A DNA stretch of 64,000 bases from Actinobacillus sp. (GTDB lineage Bacteria > Pseudomonadota > Gammaproteobacteria > Enterobacterales > Pasteurellaceae): NCBI GenBank assembly GCA_020026055.1, contig JAHHRA010000009.1, positions 1 to 64,000 of the forward strand, written 5' to 3'. The notes below the pieces were generated by a model. That model ran no database searches. It worked only from the letters and a program-made list of their open reading frames with translations, and had not been told where the DNA came from. Position 1 is the first letter of the stretch, and every line of letters starts with the position of its first letter. This document shows positions 1 through 8,549 of this stretch, piece after piece. The position numbers and the translations under genes are program-made.

Positions 1-33
1 GGGAAAATTTTTCCGAATCTGGCGGCGTGAACG
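1..33. repeat. Palindromic repeat, partial copy inside the rsxC reading frame
   Basis: The + strand reads GGGAAAATTTTTCC, then GAATCT, then GGCGGCGTGAAC. This matches the centre and right arm of the palindromic repeat found elsewhere between genes (core GGAAAATTTTCC, right arm GGCGTGAA). The left arm would lie outside the window. Here it is translated on the minus strand as part of the RsxC tail (TFTPPDSEKFS). Confidence 0.6.
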
Positions 34-1687
34 TGTTATTTTCCGATAATTCAGTGCGACGTTTCGCTTCACGTTGCATTTTTCGTTGTGCGATGATGGC
101 TCGGTTGTCGGGCTCGCTGCTATTTTCGGCGTGAATTTGCTGAATTTGAAGCGAGGCGTTTTGTTTGGCACGAAGACGGGCAAGTGCGGCTTGAACAGGA
201 TCTTCGCCTTGTTGTGTCACAAGTTCAGCACGGCGGTTGGCGGCGAGTTTTTGCGTCCGTGCTTTGCGTTCGGCACTTTCTTTTTCGAGCCGAGCTTGAC
301 GTGCTTCGAAGCGTTGTTTGGCGGCTTCAGCTTGGCGTGCTTTGTCAGCGGCTGCAAAAATTTTTGCTTTTTCTTGGCGAAAATATTGCACAAGGGGGAG
401 CTGGCTTGGGCAGACGTAAGCACAGGCGCCGCATTCAATACAATCTTTGAGAGCATATTGTTGTGATTTTTCGTGATCTTCAGCACGGGCAAACCAATAG
501 AGTTGTTGAGGGAGAAGCGTCATTGGGCAGACTTCACTGCACGCACCACAGCGGATGCAAGCGTGTTCGGGGGCGGCTGGGGCATATTCTGTTGCATCGG
601 GGGCGATGAGGCAGTTGGTCACTTTAGTGATAGGAGCACGCAAGTCGGGGAGCATAAATCCCATCAGTGGGCCGCCAACGATTATCGGTTGGTCAGTCGT
701 AGGGCGATAGTCGGCGGATTTGAGCAAGAAATCGATGGGCGTGCCAAGGCGAACCCAGTAATTTTGCGGCTGTGGAATGCGGTTTCCAGTGAGTGTGACC
801 ACGCGTTCAATCAGCGGTTGGTCGTCAAGGACGGCACGTTTGATAGCGACAGTGGTGCCAACGTTGAGCATTAAGATGCCGATGCTTGAAGAACGTTTGC
901 CGCTTGGAACAGTTCGTCCTGTGAGAAGGTAAATCAGTTGTTTGGCAGCACCTGAGGGGTATTTGGTTGGGAGCACGCGAAGGTCGATTGCATGCTCGCC
1001 AATAGCTTGGCGAATAGCGGCGATGGCGGTGGGTTTGTTGTCTTCAATGGCGATCACTGTTTTTTCAGGTTTTAAAATATAGCGAGCAATCTGGATGCCT
1101 GCGATAATTTCAGCGGCGTGATCTTGCATTAGTCGGTCATCACAAGTGATGTAAGGTTCGCATTCGGCACCATTGATGATAAGCAGTTTGATTTTATCTT
1201 GAGCAGCACCAATTTTGGCAGCCGTCGGGAATACTGCACCACCTAAGCCTGCGATGCCAGCTTGGTAAATTTGGTCGACGAGTTGTTGTGGGGTGAGGTG
1301 CTGGTATTCGTTTGTCAGTTGTTGTGGACGCCATTGATCTTTGCCGTCAGCTTGAATTTGAATGCAAAGGTCACTTCTGCCTGAGGGATGGGCGATGGCG
1401 TGTGGAACGATAGCGATAACTGTACCTGAAGTTGGGGCATGAATAGGCAATTCGCGTAAGTTATCGCCGAGTGTGAGCATTTGCCCTTTCAATACTTGAT
1501 CCCCTTCTTTGATAAGGAGTTCGCCGTGATCGCCTGCGTGTTGATTGATCGGCAAGTAAAAAATCTCGGGAAGTGTAGCGAGTTTTAGTGGATGTTGATT
1601 GGATTGCTGTTTCATTTCAGGTGGGTGGATGCCACCGTGAAAGTCCCAAATCTTATTTTTGTTATATGCTGTAATAATATCGTTCAT
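1..1687 (-). CDS. rsxC: RsxC/RnfC, electron transport complex subunit C (3' end beyond window)
   Basis: Membrane-associated subunit of the Rsx/Rnf complex, which moves electrons between NADH and ferredoxin-type carriers and in enterics keeps SoxR reduced. About 562 codons are visible from the ATG at 1687, which overlaps the rsxB stop (ATGA). The N-terminal half has the NuoF-like nucleotide/FMN fold (GGAVFPTAAK, INGAECEPYITCDDR). Two 4Fe-4S motifs follow, CIRCGACSEVCP near residue 376 and CIECGACAYVCP near residue 413. After them comes the Ala/Lys/Arg/Glu-rich tail typical of gammaproteobacterial RsxC. The frame is open to the left edge, so the C-terminus is missing. The last visible codons lie in a copy of the window's palindromic repeat. 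Confidence 0.95.
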   Translation of the reverse strand, partial: MNDIITAYNKNKIWDFHGGIHPPEMKQQSNQHPLKLATLPEIFYLPINQHAGDHGELLIKEGDQVLKGQMLTLGDNLRELPIHAPTSGTVIAIVPHAIAHPSGRSDLCIQIQADGKDQWRPQQLTNEYQHLTPQQLVDQIYQAGIAGLGGAVFPTAAKIGAAQDKIKLLIINGAECEPYITCDDRLMQDHAAEIIAGIQIARYILKPEKTVIAIEDNKPTAIAAIRQAIGEHAIDLRVLPTKYPSGAAKQLIYLLTGRTVPSGKRSSSIGILMLNVGTTVAIKRAVLDDQPLIERVVTLTGNRIPQPQNYWVRLGTPIDFLLKSADYRPTTDQPIIVGGPLMGFMLPDLRAPITKVTNCLIAPDATEYAPAAPEHACIRCGACSEVCPMTLLPQQLYWFARAEDHEKSQQYALKDCIECGACAYVCPSQLPLVQYFRQEKAKIFAAADKARQAEAAKQRFEARQARLEKESAERKARTQKLAANRRAELVTQQGEDPVQAALARLRAKQNASLQIQQIHAENSSEPDNRAIIAQRKMQREAKRRTELSENNTFTPPDSEKFS

Positions 1688-2253
1688 TTTTTATTCGTTT
1701 TTGTTTCTACAGTGACTGTAGGAATGATAGTGTTTGAGTCAAATTGCCAATTCCAGTTTTGAATGTTTGGTTTGATGGCTTGCATTTGAATGCAATGTGT
1801 TGGGCAAGAATTGAGGCAAAGTTGGCAGCCTGTACAAAGCTCTGGAATGACAGTATGAACTGTACGATTGCTACCAATAATAGCATCGACAGGGCAAGCT
1901 TGGATGCATTTAGTACAGCCTATGCACATATTTTCATTAATAAAAGCCACTTGTTGGCATGGTGTTTCGTTTGTAGCTGCAGTTTGTGGAGCAGTCACGC
2001 CCATTAAATCTGCAATTTTTTCCACTACTTCTCTGCCACCAGGGATGCATTTAGTGATGTCTTCACCGTTTGCGATGGCTTCGGCATAAGGTTTGCACCC
2101 TGGGTAGCCACATTGTCCACATTGACTTTGTGGTAAAATGGCATCAATTTTTTCGATAATAGGATCATTGTCGACCTTTAATTTAATTGAAGCAAAGCCT
2201 AACAGTCCGCCAAAAATCAACGCCAACAGGGCAATTAATATCAGAATGGTCAT
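1684..2253 (-). CDS. rsxB: RsxB/RnfB, electron transport complex iron-sulfur subunit
   Basis: Iron-sulfur subunit of the Rsx/Rnf complex, 189 residues. An N-terminal membrane helix (about residues 3-25) is followed by a 4Fe-4S domain with CGQCGYPGC near residue 45. Two ferredoxin motifs follow, CIGCTKCIQACP and CTGCQLCLNSCP. Its ATG shares one base with the rsxA stop (TAATG) and its stop overlaps the rsxC start, so the three genes look translationally coupled. Length and motif order are usual for the family. Confidence 0.97.
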   Translation of the reverse strand: MTILILIALLALIFGGLLGFASIKLKVDNDPIIEKIDAILPQSQCGQCGYPGCKPYAEAIANGEDITKCIPGGREVVEKIADLMGVTAPQTAATNETPCQQVAFINENMCIGCTKCIQACPVDAIIGSNRTVHTVIPELCTGCQLCLNSCPTHCIQMQAIKPNIQNWNWQFDSNTIIPTVTVETKTNKK

Positions 2254-2834
2254 TATATTTTCACCAATCCTGCAAATCCCATAAAAGCAACGGACATTAA
2301 TCCTGCAGTAATTAAGGCAATGGATGCTCCGCGAAAAGGTAAGGGGATATCTGCACCTGCTAAGCGTTCACGCAGGGCAGCAAATAATACTAATACTAAA
2401 GCAAAACCAAGGGAGGCAGCAAATCCATAGATAACAGATTGGGTGAGATTGTGACTAAGATTCGTATTAAGTAAGGCAACACCTAACACCGCACAATTAG
2501 TCGTAATTAAAGGAAGAAAAATACCTAAGACACGATAAAGTGCAGGGCTAGTTTTATGAATAATCATTTCTGTAAATTGCACGACGACAGCGATGACGAG
2601 AATAAATAATAAAGTGCGTAAAAAAGGAGCGTTAAATGGGATAAGTAAATAGTAGTCAACTAAATAAGCACAAAGTGATGCAATGGTGAGGACAAACATT
2701 GTCGCTAACCCCATTCCTATCGCACTTTCAACTTTACGTGATACACCCATAAATGGACAAAGCCCTAAGAATTTTGCCAATACGAAGTTATTGATAAGAG
2801 TAGTGCTGATAATTAACAGAATATAGTCAGTCAT
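2253..2834 (-). CDS. rsxA: RsxA/RnfA, electron transport complex membrane subunit
   Basis: Integral inner-membrane subunit of the Rsx/Rnf complex, 193 residues, with about six hydrophobic segments. The N-terminus (YILLIISTTLINNFVLAKFL) and the CPFMGVSRK segment are characteristic of RsxA. First gene of the rsxABC operon as visible here; the TAATG junction couples it to rsxB. The promoter should lie between 2834 and the divergent xseB, where a hairpin with a minus-strand U-tract (2914-2955) could attenuate transcription entering the operon. Confidence 0.97.
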   Translation of the reverse strand: MTDYILLIISTTLINNFVLAKFLGLCPFMGVSRKVESAIGMGLATMFVLTIASLCAYLVDYYLLIPFNAPFLRTLLFILVIAVVVQFTEMIIHKTSPALYRVLGIFLPLITTNCAVLGVALLNTNLSHNLTQSVIYGFAASLGFALVLVLFAALRERLAGADIPLPFRGASIALITAGLMSVAFMGFAGLVKI

Positions 2835-2913
2835 TGGAATTTTTACATGCTTAGCATTTCATTGAGCAAAGCATTTTCCTCTTTTCTGAGTAATTTAGCA
2901 AGTTGAATTCGTG

Positions 2914-2955
2914 GATAAAAAAAATGCCACTCATACGATACGAGATACGAGTGGC
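2914..2955 (-). terminator. Terminator-like hairpin upstream of rsxA
   Basis: Read on the minus strand, GCCACTC (2955-2949) and GAGTGGC (2932-2926) form a 7-bp stem, extended by TA-rich pairing, and are followed by ATTTTTTTTATC. The hairpin lies 80-120 bases upstream of the rsxA start in the direction of transcription. It could end an upstream antisense transcript or act as an attenuator of rsxABC. Confidence 0.5.
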
Positions 2956-2971
2956 TGGAGGTTTCGTAATT

Positions 2972-3037
2972 ATGAAAAAAGTAGGTATTAATCAACTCTC
3001 TGTAACTAAGACTTACAGAAAGAAAAAAAGTTCATAA
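2972..3037 (+). CDS. Possible 21-residue small protein or leader peptide
   Basis: An ATG preceded by CTGGAGG at a usable spacing opens a 21-codon frame (starts MKKVGINQLSV, ends YRKKKSS, very basic) ending in TAA. It sits about 170 bases upstream of xseB on the same strand, just after the minus-strand terminator hairpin. It is not rich in one amino acid, so it does not look like a classical attenuator peptide. The good ribosome binding site is the only support; conservation was not tested. Confidence 0.2.
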   Translation: MKKVGINQLSVTKTYRKKKSS

Positions 3038-3208
3038 AAATTTTAAATAAAAAATAATTTTATTAAAATTTTTTCAATGTTCTCTTAGCGACACAAATTT
3101 GGATAAAAAAGCTATATTAGCTTTTTGTTCAATGTGTAGTTTTATCGTTTACTTTTAATAAGCATATAAAATACAATACAACGAGTTTTTGAGGGAAAGA
3201 GGCTTGCG

Positions 3209-3436
3209 ATGGCACGAAAAGAAAAACTTAATTTTGAACAAATAATGGAGCAGCTGGAAGCGTTAGTTAGCCAATTAGAAACTGGAGATTTGCCACTTGA
3301 AGAAGCTTTAAAAGCATTTGAGAAAGGGATTAAATTGACTCAAGAAGGGCAAGCAAAACTTCAACAAGTAGAGCAACGGATTCAGATTTTATTGCAAAAA
3401 GATGAATCTGCCCCATTGGCTGAATTTGAAGAATAA
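3209..3436 (+). CDS. xseB: Exodeoxyribonuclease VII small subunit
   Basis: Small subunit of exonuclease VII, which degrades single-stranded DNA together with XseA (not in the window). It has 75 residues, the usual length, and is almost entirely helical. The family core is visible (FEQIMEQLEALVSQLETG, LPLEEALKAFEKG), with an acidic C-terminus. First gene of xseB-ispA-dxs; the gap to ispA is 14 bases. Confidence 0.95.
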   Translation: MARKEKLNFEQIMEQLEALVSQLETGDLPLEEALKAFEKGIKLTQEGQAKLQQVEQRIQILLQKDESAPLAEFEE

Positions 3437-3450
3437 GGGATAGAAAAATA

Positions 3451-4338
3451 ATGACTTCTTCCTTTTTAGTTGAGCTTAAAAATGTGCAGCACCGTGTTAA
3501 TGAGGTGCTTTGTCACCATTTAGCAAAGAATGCAAAAAGTAAACTTTTAGAAGCAATGGAACACGCTGTCCTGCTTGGTGGGAAGCGTGTTCGTCCATTT
3601 TTAGTTTATGCGACAGGAAAAATGTTAGGTGTTGCTGAGCAAGTACTAGACGCTCCTGCTGCTGCTATCGAGGCGATGCATGCTTATTCTTTAGTTCATG
3701 ATGATCTGCCCGCAATGGATAATGATTGCTTGCGACGTGGCAAACCAACGTGCCATATTGCTTTTGATGAAGCAACAGCAATCTTAGCTGGTGATGCATT
3801 ACAATCTTTTGCTTTTGAATTGTTAGCCACAAGTCAGGATTTGACACCATTACAGAAAATTGGATTAGTGAAAATTTTAGCCGAAAACGCTGGCGTGAAA
3901 GGAATGTGTTATGGACAAAGCTTAGATCTTGACGCTGAAAATAAAGAAATTTCACTTACACATCTAGAAAAAATTCATCAACATAAGACAGGTTGTCTAT
4001 TGAGAGCAGCAGTCAAAATAGGATTTTATTGCTCGGAATATACTCAAAATTCAATGATTGAAAATGCTTTGGATAACTATGCGAAAGCGATAGGTCTAGC
4101 GTTTCAAGTGCAAGACGATATTCTTGATATTGAAGGAGATAGTGTTTTGCTCGGTAAAACAATTGGAGCAGACATCCAAGCACATAAAAGTACTTACCCG
4201 AAATTTTTAGGTTTAGCAGGGGCGAAAGAAAAAGCAATTGCTTTACATAAGACGGCACTTGCTGCACTCGCGGAGTTGCCGTTTGATACACATATTTTGC
4301 GTGATCTGGCAGGTTTTATAATAAATCGACAGGTTTAA
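3451..4338 (+). CDS. ispA: Farnesyl diphosphate synthase (geranyltranstransferase)
   Basis: Cytosolic prenyl transferase that condenses isopentenyl diphosphate with dimethylallyl and geranyl diphosphate to make farnesyl diphosphate, precursor of quinones and undecaprenyl lipid carrier. 295 residues. The first aspartate-rich motif DDLPAMD is at 84-90 and the second, DDILD, near 222-226; GGKRVRP near 43-49 is the substrate-binding segment. It lies between xseB and dxs in the order known from Haemophilus and E. coli, 9 bases before dxs. Confidence 0.97.
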   Translation: MTSSFLVELKNVQHRVNEVLCHHLAKNAKSKLLEAMEHAVLLGGKRVRPFLVYATGKMLGVAEQVLDAPAAAIEAMHAYSLVHDDLPAMDNDCLRRGKPTCHIAFDEATAILAGDALQSFAFELLATSQDLTPLQKIGLVKILAENAGVKGMCYGQSLDLDAENKEISLTHLEKIHQHKTGCLLRAAVKIGFYCSEYTQNSMIENALDNYAKAIGLAFQVQDDILDIEGDSVLLGKTIGADIQAHKSTYPKFLGLAGAKEKAIALHKTALAALAELPFDTHILRDLAGFIINRQV

Positions 4339-4347
4339 GGATAAAGA

Positions 4348-6207
4348 ATGATTGATTACACGCTGTTACAGCAAATTAACTTGCCTGCAGATTTAAAAAA
4401 ATTAGATAGATCGCAATTGCTTCTTTTATGTGAGCAACTCCGTCAATATTTGTTAGAAAGCGTCAGTAAAAGTAGTGGACATTTAGCATCAGGACTCGGT
4501 GTTGTTGAGTTGACTGTAGCGTTACATTATGTTTTTGATGCACCCTTTGATCAGCTAATTTGGGATGTTGGACATCAAGCTTACCCGCACAAAATCCTTA
4601 CAGGACGCCGTGAGCAGATGAAAACTATTCGCCAAAAAGATGGTCTTCATCCTTTCCCGTGGCGTGAAGAAAGTGAATATGATGTACTAAGTGTTGGTCA
4701 TTCTTCCACTTCAATTAGTGCAGGTTTAGGGATTGCGTTAGCTGCACAAAAAGAAGGTAAAAATCGTAAGACAATTTGTGTTATCGGTGACGGGGCGATT
4801 ACCGCAGGGATGGCATTTGAAGCTATTAATCATGCAGGCAGTTTACATCCTGACATGCTCGTTATTTTAAATGATAATGAAATGTCAATTTCGGAAAATG
4901 TTGGTGGGTTGAGTAAGCATTTTGCTCGTTTGATGACAGCTCCTTGTTACACGCATTTACGTGAGCAAAGCAAGAAAGTTTTAGCGAATTTGCCGCCGAT
5001 TAAAGAGTTTATCAAAAAAACAGAGGAGCATATTAAGGGGTTTGTTTCTCCTGTTGGCACGATGTTTGAACAACTTGGTTTTAACTATATTGGTCCCATT
5101 GATGGGCATAATGTAGAAGAATTGATTGCAACACTAAGCAATATGAAAAAACGTACAGGACCGCAATTTCTGCATATCAAAACTAAAAAAGGGAAAGGAT
5201 ATGCACCAGCAGAGAAGGATCCAATTCGCTATCATGGCGTCCCTAAATTCGATCATAAATGCCACGAATTACCAAAATCGTCAGTACCAATGCCAACTTA
5301 CTCAAAGATTTTCGGCGATTGGCTTTGTGAAATTGCCGCACAAGATCCAAAACTCATCGCTATTACGCCTGCGATGCGAGAAGGCTCGGGGATGGTGGAA
5401 TTTTCGCAACAATTTCCAGCCCAGTTTTTTGATGCTGCGATAGCCGAACAGCACGCTGTTACTTTAGCAGCAGGTTTTGCGATTGCAGGAATGCATCCTG
5501 TAGTAGCTATTTATTCGACATTTTTACAACGTGCTTATGATCAGGTTATTCACGATATTGCTATTCAAAAGTTACCTGTTTTGTTAGCGATAGATCGTGC
5601 GGGAATTGTTGGTGCAGATGGTCCAACGCATCAAGGTACTTTTGATTTGAGCTTTTTACGCTGTATTCCAAATCTCATTATTATGACGCCAAGCAATGAA
5701 AACGAATGTCGACAAATGTTGTATACAGGGTACAAATGTGGGCAACCTGCCGCTGTTCGTTATCCTCGTGGTAATGCTATCGGTGTAGCATTGCAGCCTT
5801 TAACTTTATTGCCCATCGGTGTGGCATATGAATATCGCCAAGGTGAAAATATCGCCATTTTGAATTTTGGGACTTTATTACCATCAGTGAAAATAGTAGC
5901 AGAAAAACTCAATGCAACAGTTGTGGATATGCGTTTTGTTAAGCCATTAGATACTGCAAAAATTGATGAACTTGTGAAAACACATTCACTGCTTGTTAGT
6001 GTTGAAGAAAACAGTATTCGTGGTGGGGCAGGGAGTGCTGTTGGTGAATACCTTTTAGCAAAACAATATTCCGCCAAACTCCTTACTATCGGTGTCCCTG
6101 ATATTTTTGTCCCTCAAGGTTCACAAGCTGAAATGCTGGCAGAAATGCGACTTGATGTCGCAGGAATTGAAGCACAAATTCGAGAATTCGTGCAGGCAGA
6201 AAATTAA
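4348..6207 (+). CDS. dxs: 1-deoxy-D-xylulose-5-phosphate synthase
   Basis: First enzyme of the non-mevalonate isoprenoid pathway. It condenses pyruvate and glyceraldehyde-3-phosphate with thiamine diphosphate. 619 residues, normal length. The N-terminal domain has GHLASGLG and the thiamine-binding GDGAITAGMAFEA near residue 147; the middle transketolase domain has DRAGIVGADGPTHQG near residue 416. Last gene of xseB-ispA-dxs. A palindromic repeat follows the stop and probably ends transcription towards the convergent genes. Confidence 0.98.
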   Translation: MIDYTLLQQINLPADLKKLDRSQLLLLCEQLRQYLLESVSKSSGHLASGLGVVELTVALHYVFDAPFDQLIWDVGHQAYPHKILTGRREQMKTIRQKDGLHPFPWREESEYDVLSVGHSSTSISAGLGIALAAQKEGKNRKTICVIGDGAITAGMAFEAINHAGSLHPDMLVILNDNEMSISENVGGLSKHFARLMTAPCYTHLREQSKKVLANLPPIKEFIKKTEEHIKGFVSPVGTMFEQLGFNYIGPIDGHNVEELIATLSNMKKRTGPQFLHIKTKKGKGYAPAEKDPIRYHGVPKFDHKCHELPKSSVPMPTYSKIFGDWLCEIAAQDPKLIAITPAMREGSGMVEFSQQFPAQFFDAAIAEQHAVTLAAGFAIAGMHPVVAIYSTFLQRAYDQVIHDIAIQKLPVLLAIDRAGIVGADGPTHQGTFDLSFLRCIPNLIIMTPSNENECRQMLYTGYKCGQPAAVRYPRGNAIGVALQPLTLLPIGVAYEYRQGENIAILNFGTLLPSVKIVAEKLNATVVDMRFVKPLDTAKIDELVKTHSLLVSVEENSIRGGAGSAVGEYLLAKQYSAKLLTIGVPDIFVPQGSQAEMLAEMRLDVAGIEAQIREFVQAEN

Positions 6208-6213
6208 AATTCT

Positions 6214-6258
6214 ACGCTTGCGAAATCGGGAAAATTTTCCCCGATTCTGACGAGGTGA
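6214..6258. repeat. Palindromic repeat between convergent dxs and an unknown gene
   Basis: ACGCTTGCGAAATCGGG, then AAAATTTTCC, then CCGATTCTGACGAGGTGA. The centre forms a near-perfect inverted repeat with weak outer arms. It starts 7 bases after the dxs stop and lies just after the stop of the convergent minus-strand gene. It can serve as a bidirectional terminator. Confidence 0.75.
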
Positions 6259-6274
6259 TTTGCAAAGTAAAAAC

Positions 6275-6664
6275 TTACTTTTGTTCTCGCTCTGCCTTTT
6301 CCTTTGCTTTGCGAGTGATGAGTTGATCAGCACGTGAACACAATTGAGGCTTTTCACGGAAGCGTTGTTCTTTGCTACTTATGGTTGGCACCATAGTAGA
6401 AGAGTTTTTATTGTTAATATTTTTGAAAAGATTGATCAGACTGTAAATACTTGCTAGTAGGCTGGCGAAAATAATGAGCCATTTGCCAAACAAAGCGTAT
6501 TTGAGAAGATGGAGTTGATGAGTGAGTGTGAGGTAATTTACTACGTCGCCATAAATTGATTGAGTAAAAAAAGCGAACAGTAATAAAAGGATGATAAGGA
6601 AAACACGGCGACGAAAACGGAATAAGTAATACCAAATCAGAGCAGATTTAACTTGTTTAAACAT
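6275..6664 (-). CDS. Unknown small membrane protein downstream of era
   Basis: Not recognised. 129 residues from the ATG at 6664, chosen because AAGGAT lies at a good distance upstream; an upstream TTG at 6670 is less likely. A basic N-terminus (RFRRR near residue 18) precedes a hydrophobic segment (about 22-40). A second hydrophobic stretch (about 60-85) and a hydrophilic, charged C-terminus follow. It lies 14 bases after the other unknown gene and is the last gene of the lepA-lepB-rnc-era transcript. It is probably a genuine gene, since the frame uses the neighbours' codon style and fills the space. Confidence 0.6.
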   Translation of the reverse strand: MFKQVKSALIWYYLFRFRRRVFLIILLLLFAFFTQSIYGDVVNYLTLTHQLHLLKYALFGKWLIIFASLLASIYSLINLFKNINNKNSSTMVPTISSKEQRFREKPQLCSRADQLITRKAKEKAEREQK

Positions 6665-6678
6665 ACGCAAATCCTTTT

Positions 6679-6936
6679 TTATGGAAAAAGACTAATCCCT
6701 AGTAAACTTAAGGCAGCGATAAGACTTTTTGTTTTTAAACTATCAATGATTTTGCGTTCTTCATCTTCGATGATGATTTCAAGTTCATCATCTGAATAGT
6801 CCTCAAAAGATTGGTGATGGACAGCAAGACGTGCTTTAGTACTTTTGATCGCTTTTTTACGGATAGTATGAGTAACACGTTTTTGTAGGGGTTTGTAAGT
6901 GAATCTGGCGACAAAGTCCGCTGTTTCTTTAAGCAT
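6679..6936 (-). CDS. Unknown 85-residue protein downstream of era
   Basis: Not recognised. A basic N-terminal half (KPLQKRVTHTIRKKAIKS) is followed by an acidic middle (DYSDDELEIIIEDEERK) and a short hydrophobic C-terminus (SLIAALSLLGISLF) that could touch or enter the membrane. The start at 6936 has GGAG upstream. It begins 10 bases after the era stop, so it is likely in the era operon. Confidence 0.6.
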   Translation of the reverse strand: MLKETADFVARFTYKPLQKRVTHTIRKKAIKSTKARLAVHHQSFEDYSDDELEIIIEDEERKIIDSLKTKSLIAALSLLGISLFP

Positions 6937-6946
6937 AATTTCTCCA

Positions 6947-7858
6947 TTATTCGTCTATATAACCAAGGCTACGTAAAGCACGTTCATCGTCTGCCCAGCC
7001 CGATTTGACTTTTACCCAAAGTTCTAAATGCACTTTGTTATCAAATAAGCGTTCCATATCTTGGCGTGCTTCAATGCCAATAGTTTTGATTTTCTGACCT
7101 TTAGCACCGATCACCATTTTTTTCTGACTGTCTCGTTCAACGAGGATCAAACCGTGAATTTCATAAGTACCGCGTTCATTAATTTTGAATTGTTCAATTT
7201 CGACTGTAACGGAATATGGCAATTCTTCGCCAGTGAAACGCATTAGTTTTTCACGAATGATTTCGGATGCCATAAAACGTTGTGAGCGGTCAGTAACGTA
7301 GTCTTCAGGGTAGTGGTGAACGCCTTCACGCAAGAATTTTCGAACAATTTTTTCCAAAATATCAATGTTGATACCTTTAGTTGCCGAGATAGGAACGATT
7401 TCTTGGAAAGGAAATTTGGTGCTGATTTCAGTTAAAAACGGTAACATTTCATCTTTGTTTTTAATGTTGTCAACTTTATTTACTGCTAAGACAACAGGCA
7501 CTTTAGCGTGGCGTAATTTTGTTAAAACCATTTCGTCATCTTCTGTCCAGTGAGTACCGTCAGTAAGGAAGATCACTAAATCGACATCATTAATGCTGCT
7601 GCTAGCAGCACGATTCATTAAGCGGTTTATCGCACGCTTTTCTTCAATATGTAATCCAGGGGTATCTACGTAAATGGCTTGGTATTGCCCTTCAGTGTGG
7701 ATACCTAGAATACGATGGCGAGTAGTTTGTGCTTTTTTTGAAGTGATCGAAATTTTTTGCCCAAGGATTCGATTGAGCAGAGTAGATTTACCGACATTAG
7801 GTCGTCCTACGATCGCGATAAAGCCACAATAAGTAGACTGTGTTGGCTGTGATGACAT
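6947..7858 (-). CDS. era: GTPase Era
   Basis: Essential GTPase that binds the 3' end of 16S rRNA and helps mature the 30S ribosomal subunit. 303 residues. G1 GRPNVGKST is at 18-26; DTPG and NKVD follow as G3 and G4; the C-terminal third is the KH RNA-binding domain with GAKGQKIKTIG. It sits 14 bases downstream of rnc, the widespread rnc-era arrangement that couples rRNA processing with assembly. Confidence 0.98.
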   Translation of the reverse strand: MSSQPTQSTYCGFIAIVGRPNVGKSTLLNRILGQKISITSKKAQTTRHRILGIHTEGQYQAIYVDTPGLHIEEKRAINRLMNRAASSSINDVDLVIFLTDGTHWTEDDEMVLTKLRHAKVPVVLAVNKVDNIKNKDEMLPFLTEISTKFPFQEIVPISATKGINIDILEKIVRKFLREGVHHYPEDYVTDRSQRFMASEIIREKLMRFTGEELPYSVTVEIEQFKINERGTYEIHGLILVERDSQKKMVIGAKGQKIKTIGIEARQDMERLFDNKVHLELWVKVKSGWADDERALRSLGYIDE

Positions 7859-7872
7859 AATTTTCCTTAAAC

Positions 7873-8547
7873 TTAAACAGACTGTATTTGTTGTAGAACT
7901 AATTGAGCCGCCGCTTGTTCTGCTTTGCGGCGACTAGTCCCCGATGCGGAAGCTTTTCGTTTTAAAAAGGGTACTTCGCATTCTACGATAAATGTTTGAT
8001 CGTGTGATTTGCCTTTGACTTCAATTAAGTTGTAATCAGGTAGCGGAATACGTTTACCTTGTAGAAATTCTTGTAGGCGAGTTTTAGGATCTTTTTGTTC
8101 TTCTCCTGGTTTGATAGCGAGAAGTAAATTTTGATACCAATTTTTTATCACTTCAGTTGCGGTTTGTAAGTTTTTATCTAAAGAAATTGCACCAATAATG
8201 GCTTCTACTGCATCCGCTAAAATAGAATCACGACGGAATCCACCGCTTTTGAGTTCACCAGAACCTAGCACAAGGTAATCGCTTAGATGAAAACGTTGAG
8301 CGAGGTTAACTAAAGTTTGCTCTCGAACGAGTGTGGCACGCATTCGGCTGAGTTCTCCTTCATTACAATCTGGAAATTGATGGTAAAGTGCTTGTGCGAT
8401 AGTTAAATTTAAGATGCTATCGCCTAGGAACTCTAAACGTTCATTATGTTTTTTATTGGCACTACGATGAGTAAGTGCCAAGTTAAGCAATTGTAAATCT
8501 CCAAATTGATATTGAAGATCACGTTGTAATTTGTTGATATTTTTCAT
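7873..8547 (-). CDS. rnc: Ribonuclease III
   Basis: Double-strand-specific endoribonuclease that processes rRNA precursors and some mRNAs. 224 residues. The signature ERLEFLGDSIL is at 36-46 and carries metal-binding acidic residues. A C-terminal double-stranded-RNA-binding domain starts near residue 154 and ends with the KAEQAAAQLVL helix. It follows lepB after 2 bases and precedes era. Confidence 0.98.
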   Translation of the reverse strand: MKNINKLQRDLQYQFGDLQLLNLALTHRSANKKHNERLEFLGDSILNLTIAQALYHQFPDCNEGELSRMRATLVREQTLVNLAQRFHLSDYLVLGSGELKSGGFRRDSILADAVEAIIGAISLDKNLQTATEVIKNWYQNLLLAIKPGEEQKDPKTRLQEFLQGKRIPLPDYNLIEVKGKSHDQTFIVECEVPFLKRKASASGTSRRKAEQAAAQLVLQQIQSV

Positions 8548-8549
8548 AA

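Larger units (their letters stand above)
2835..3208. other. Divergent intergenic region rsxA / xseB
   Basis: 374 bases between two divergent operons, very AT-rich. It holds a hairpin followed by a T-run on the minus strand (2914-2955) and a 21-codon ORF with a good ribosome binding site (2972-3037). Upstream of xseB is an AT-rich stretch with a possible -10 (TATAAA near 3165). No known RNA family was recognised. Confidence 0.6.

Noticed and set aside
473..874. 133-codon + strand frame, and other frames on both strands in 1-1600
   Set aside because: They are antisense or out-of-frame to rsxC, which is open through the whole region and carries two 4Fe-4S motifs.
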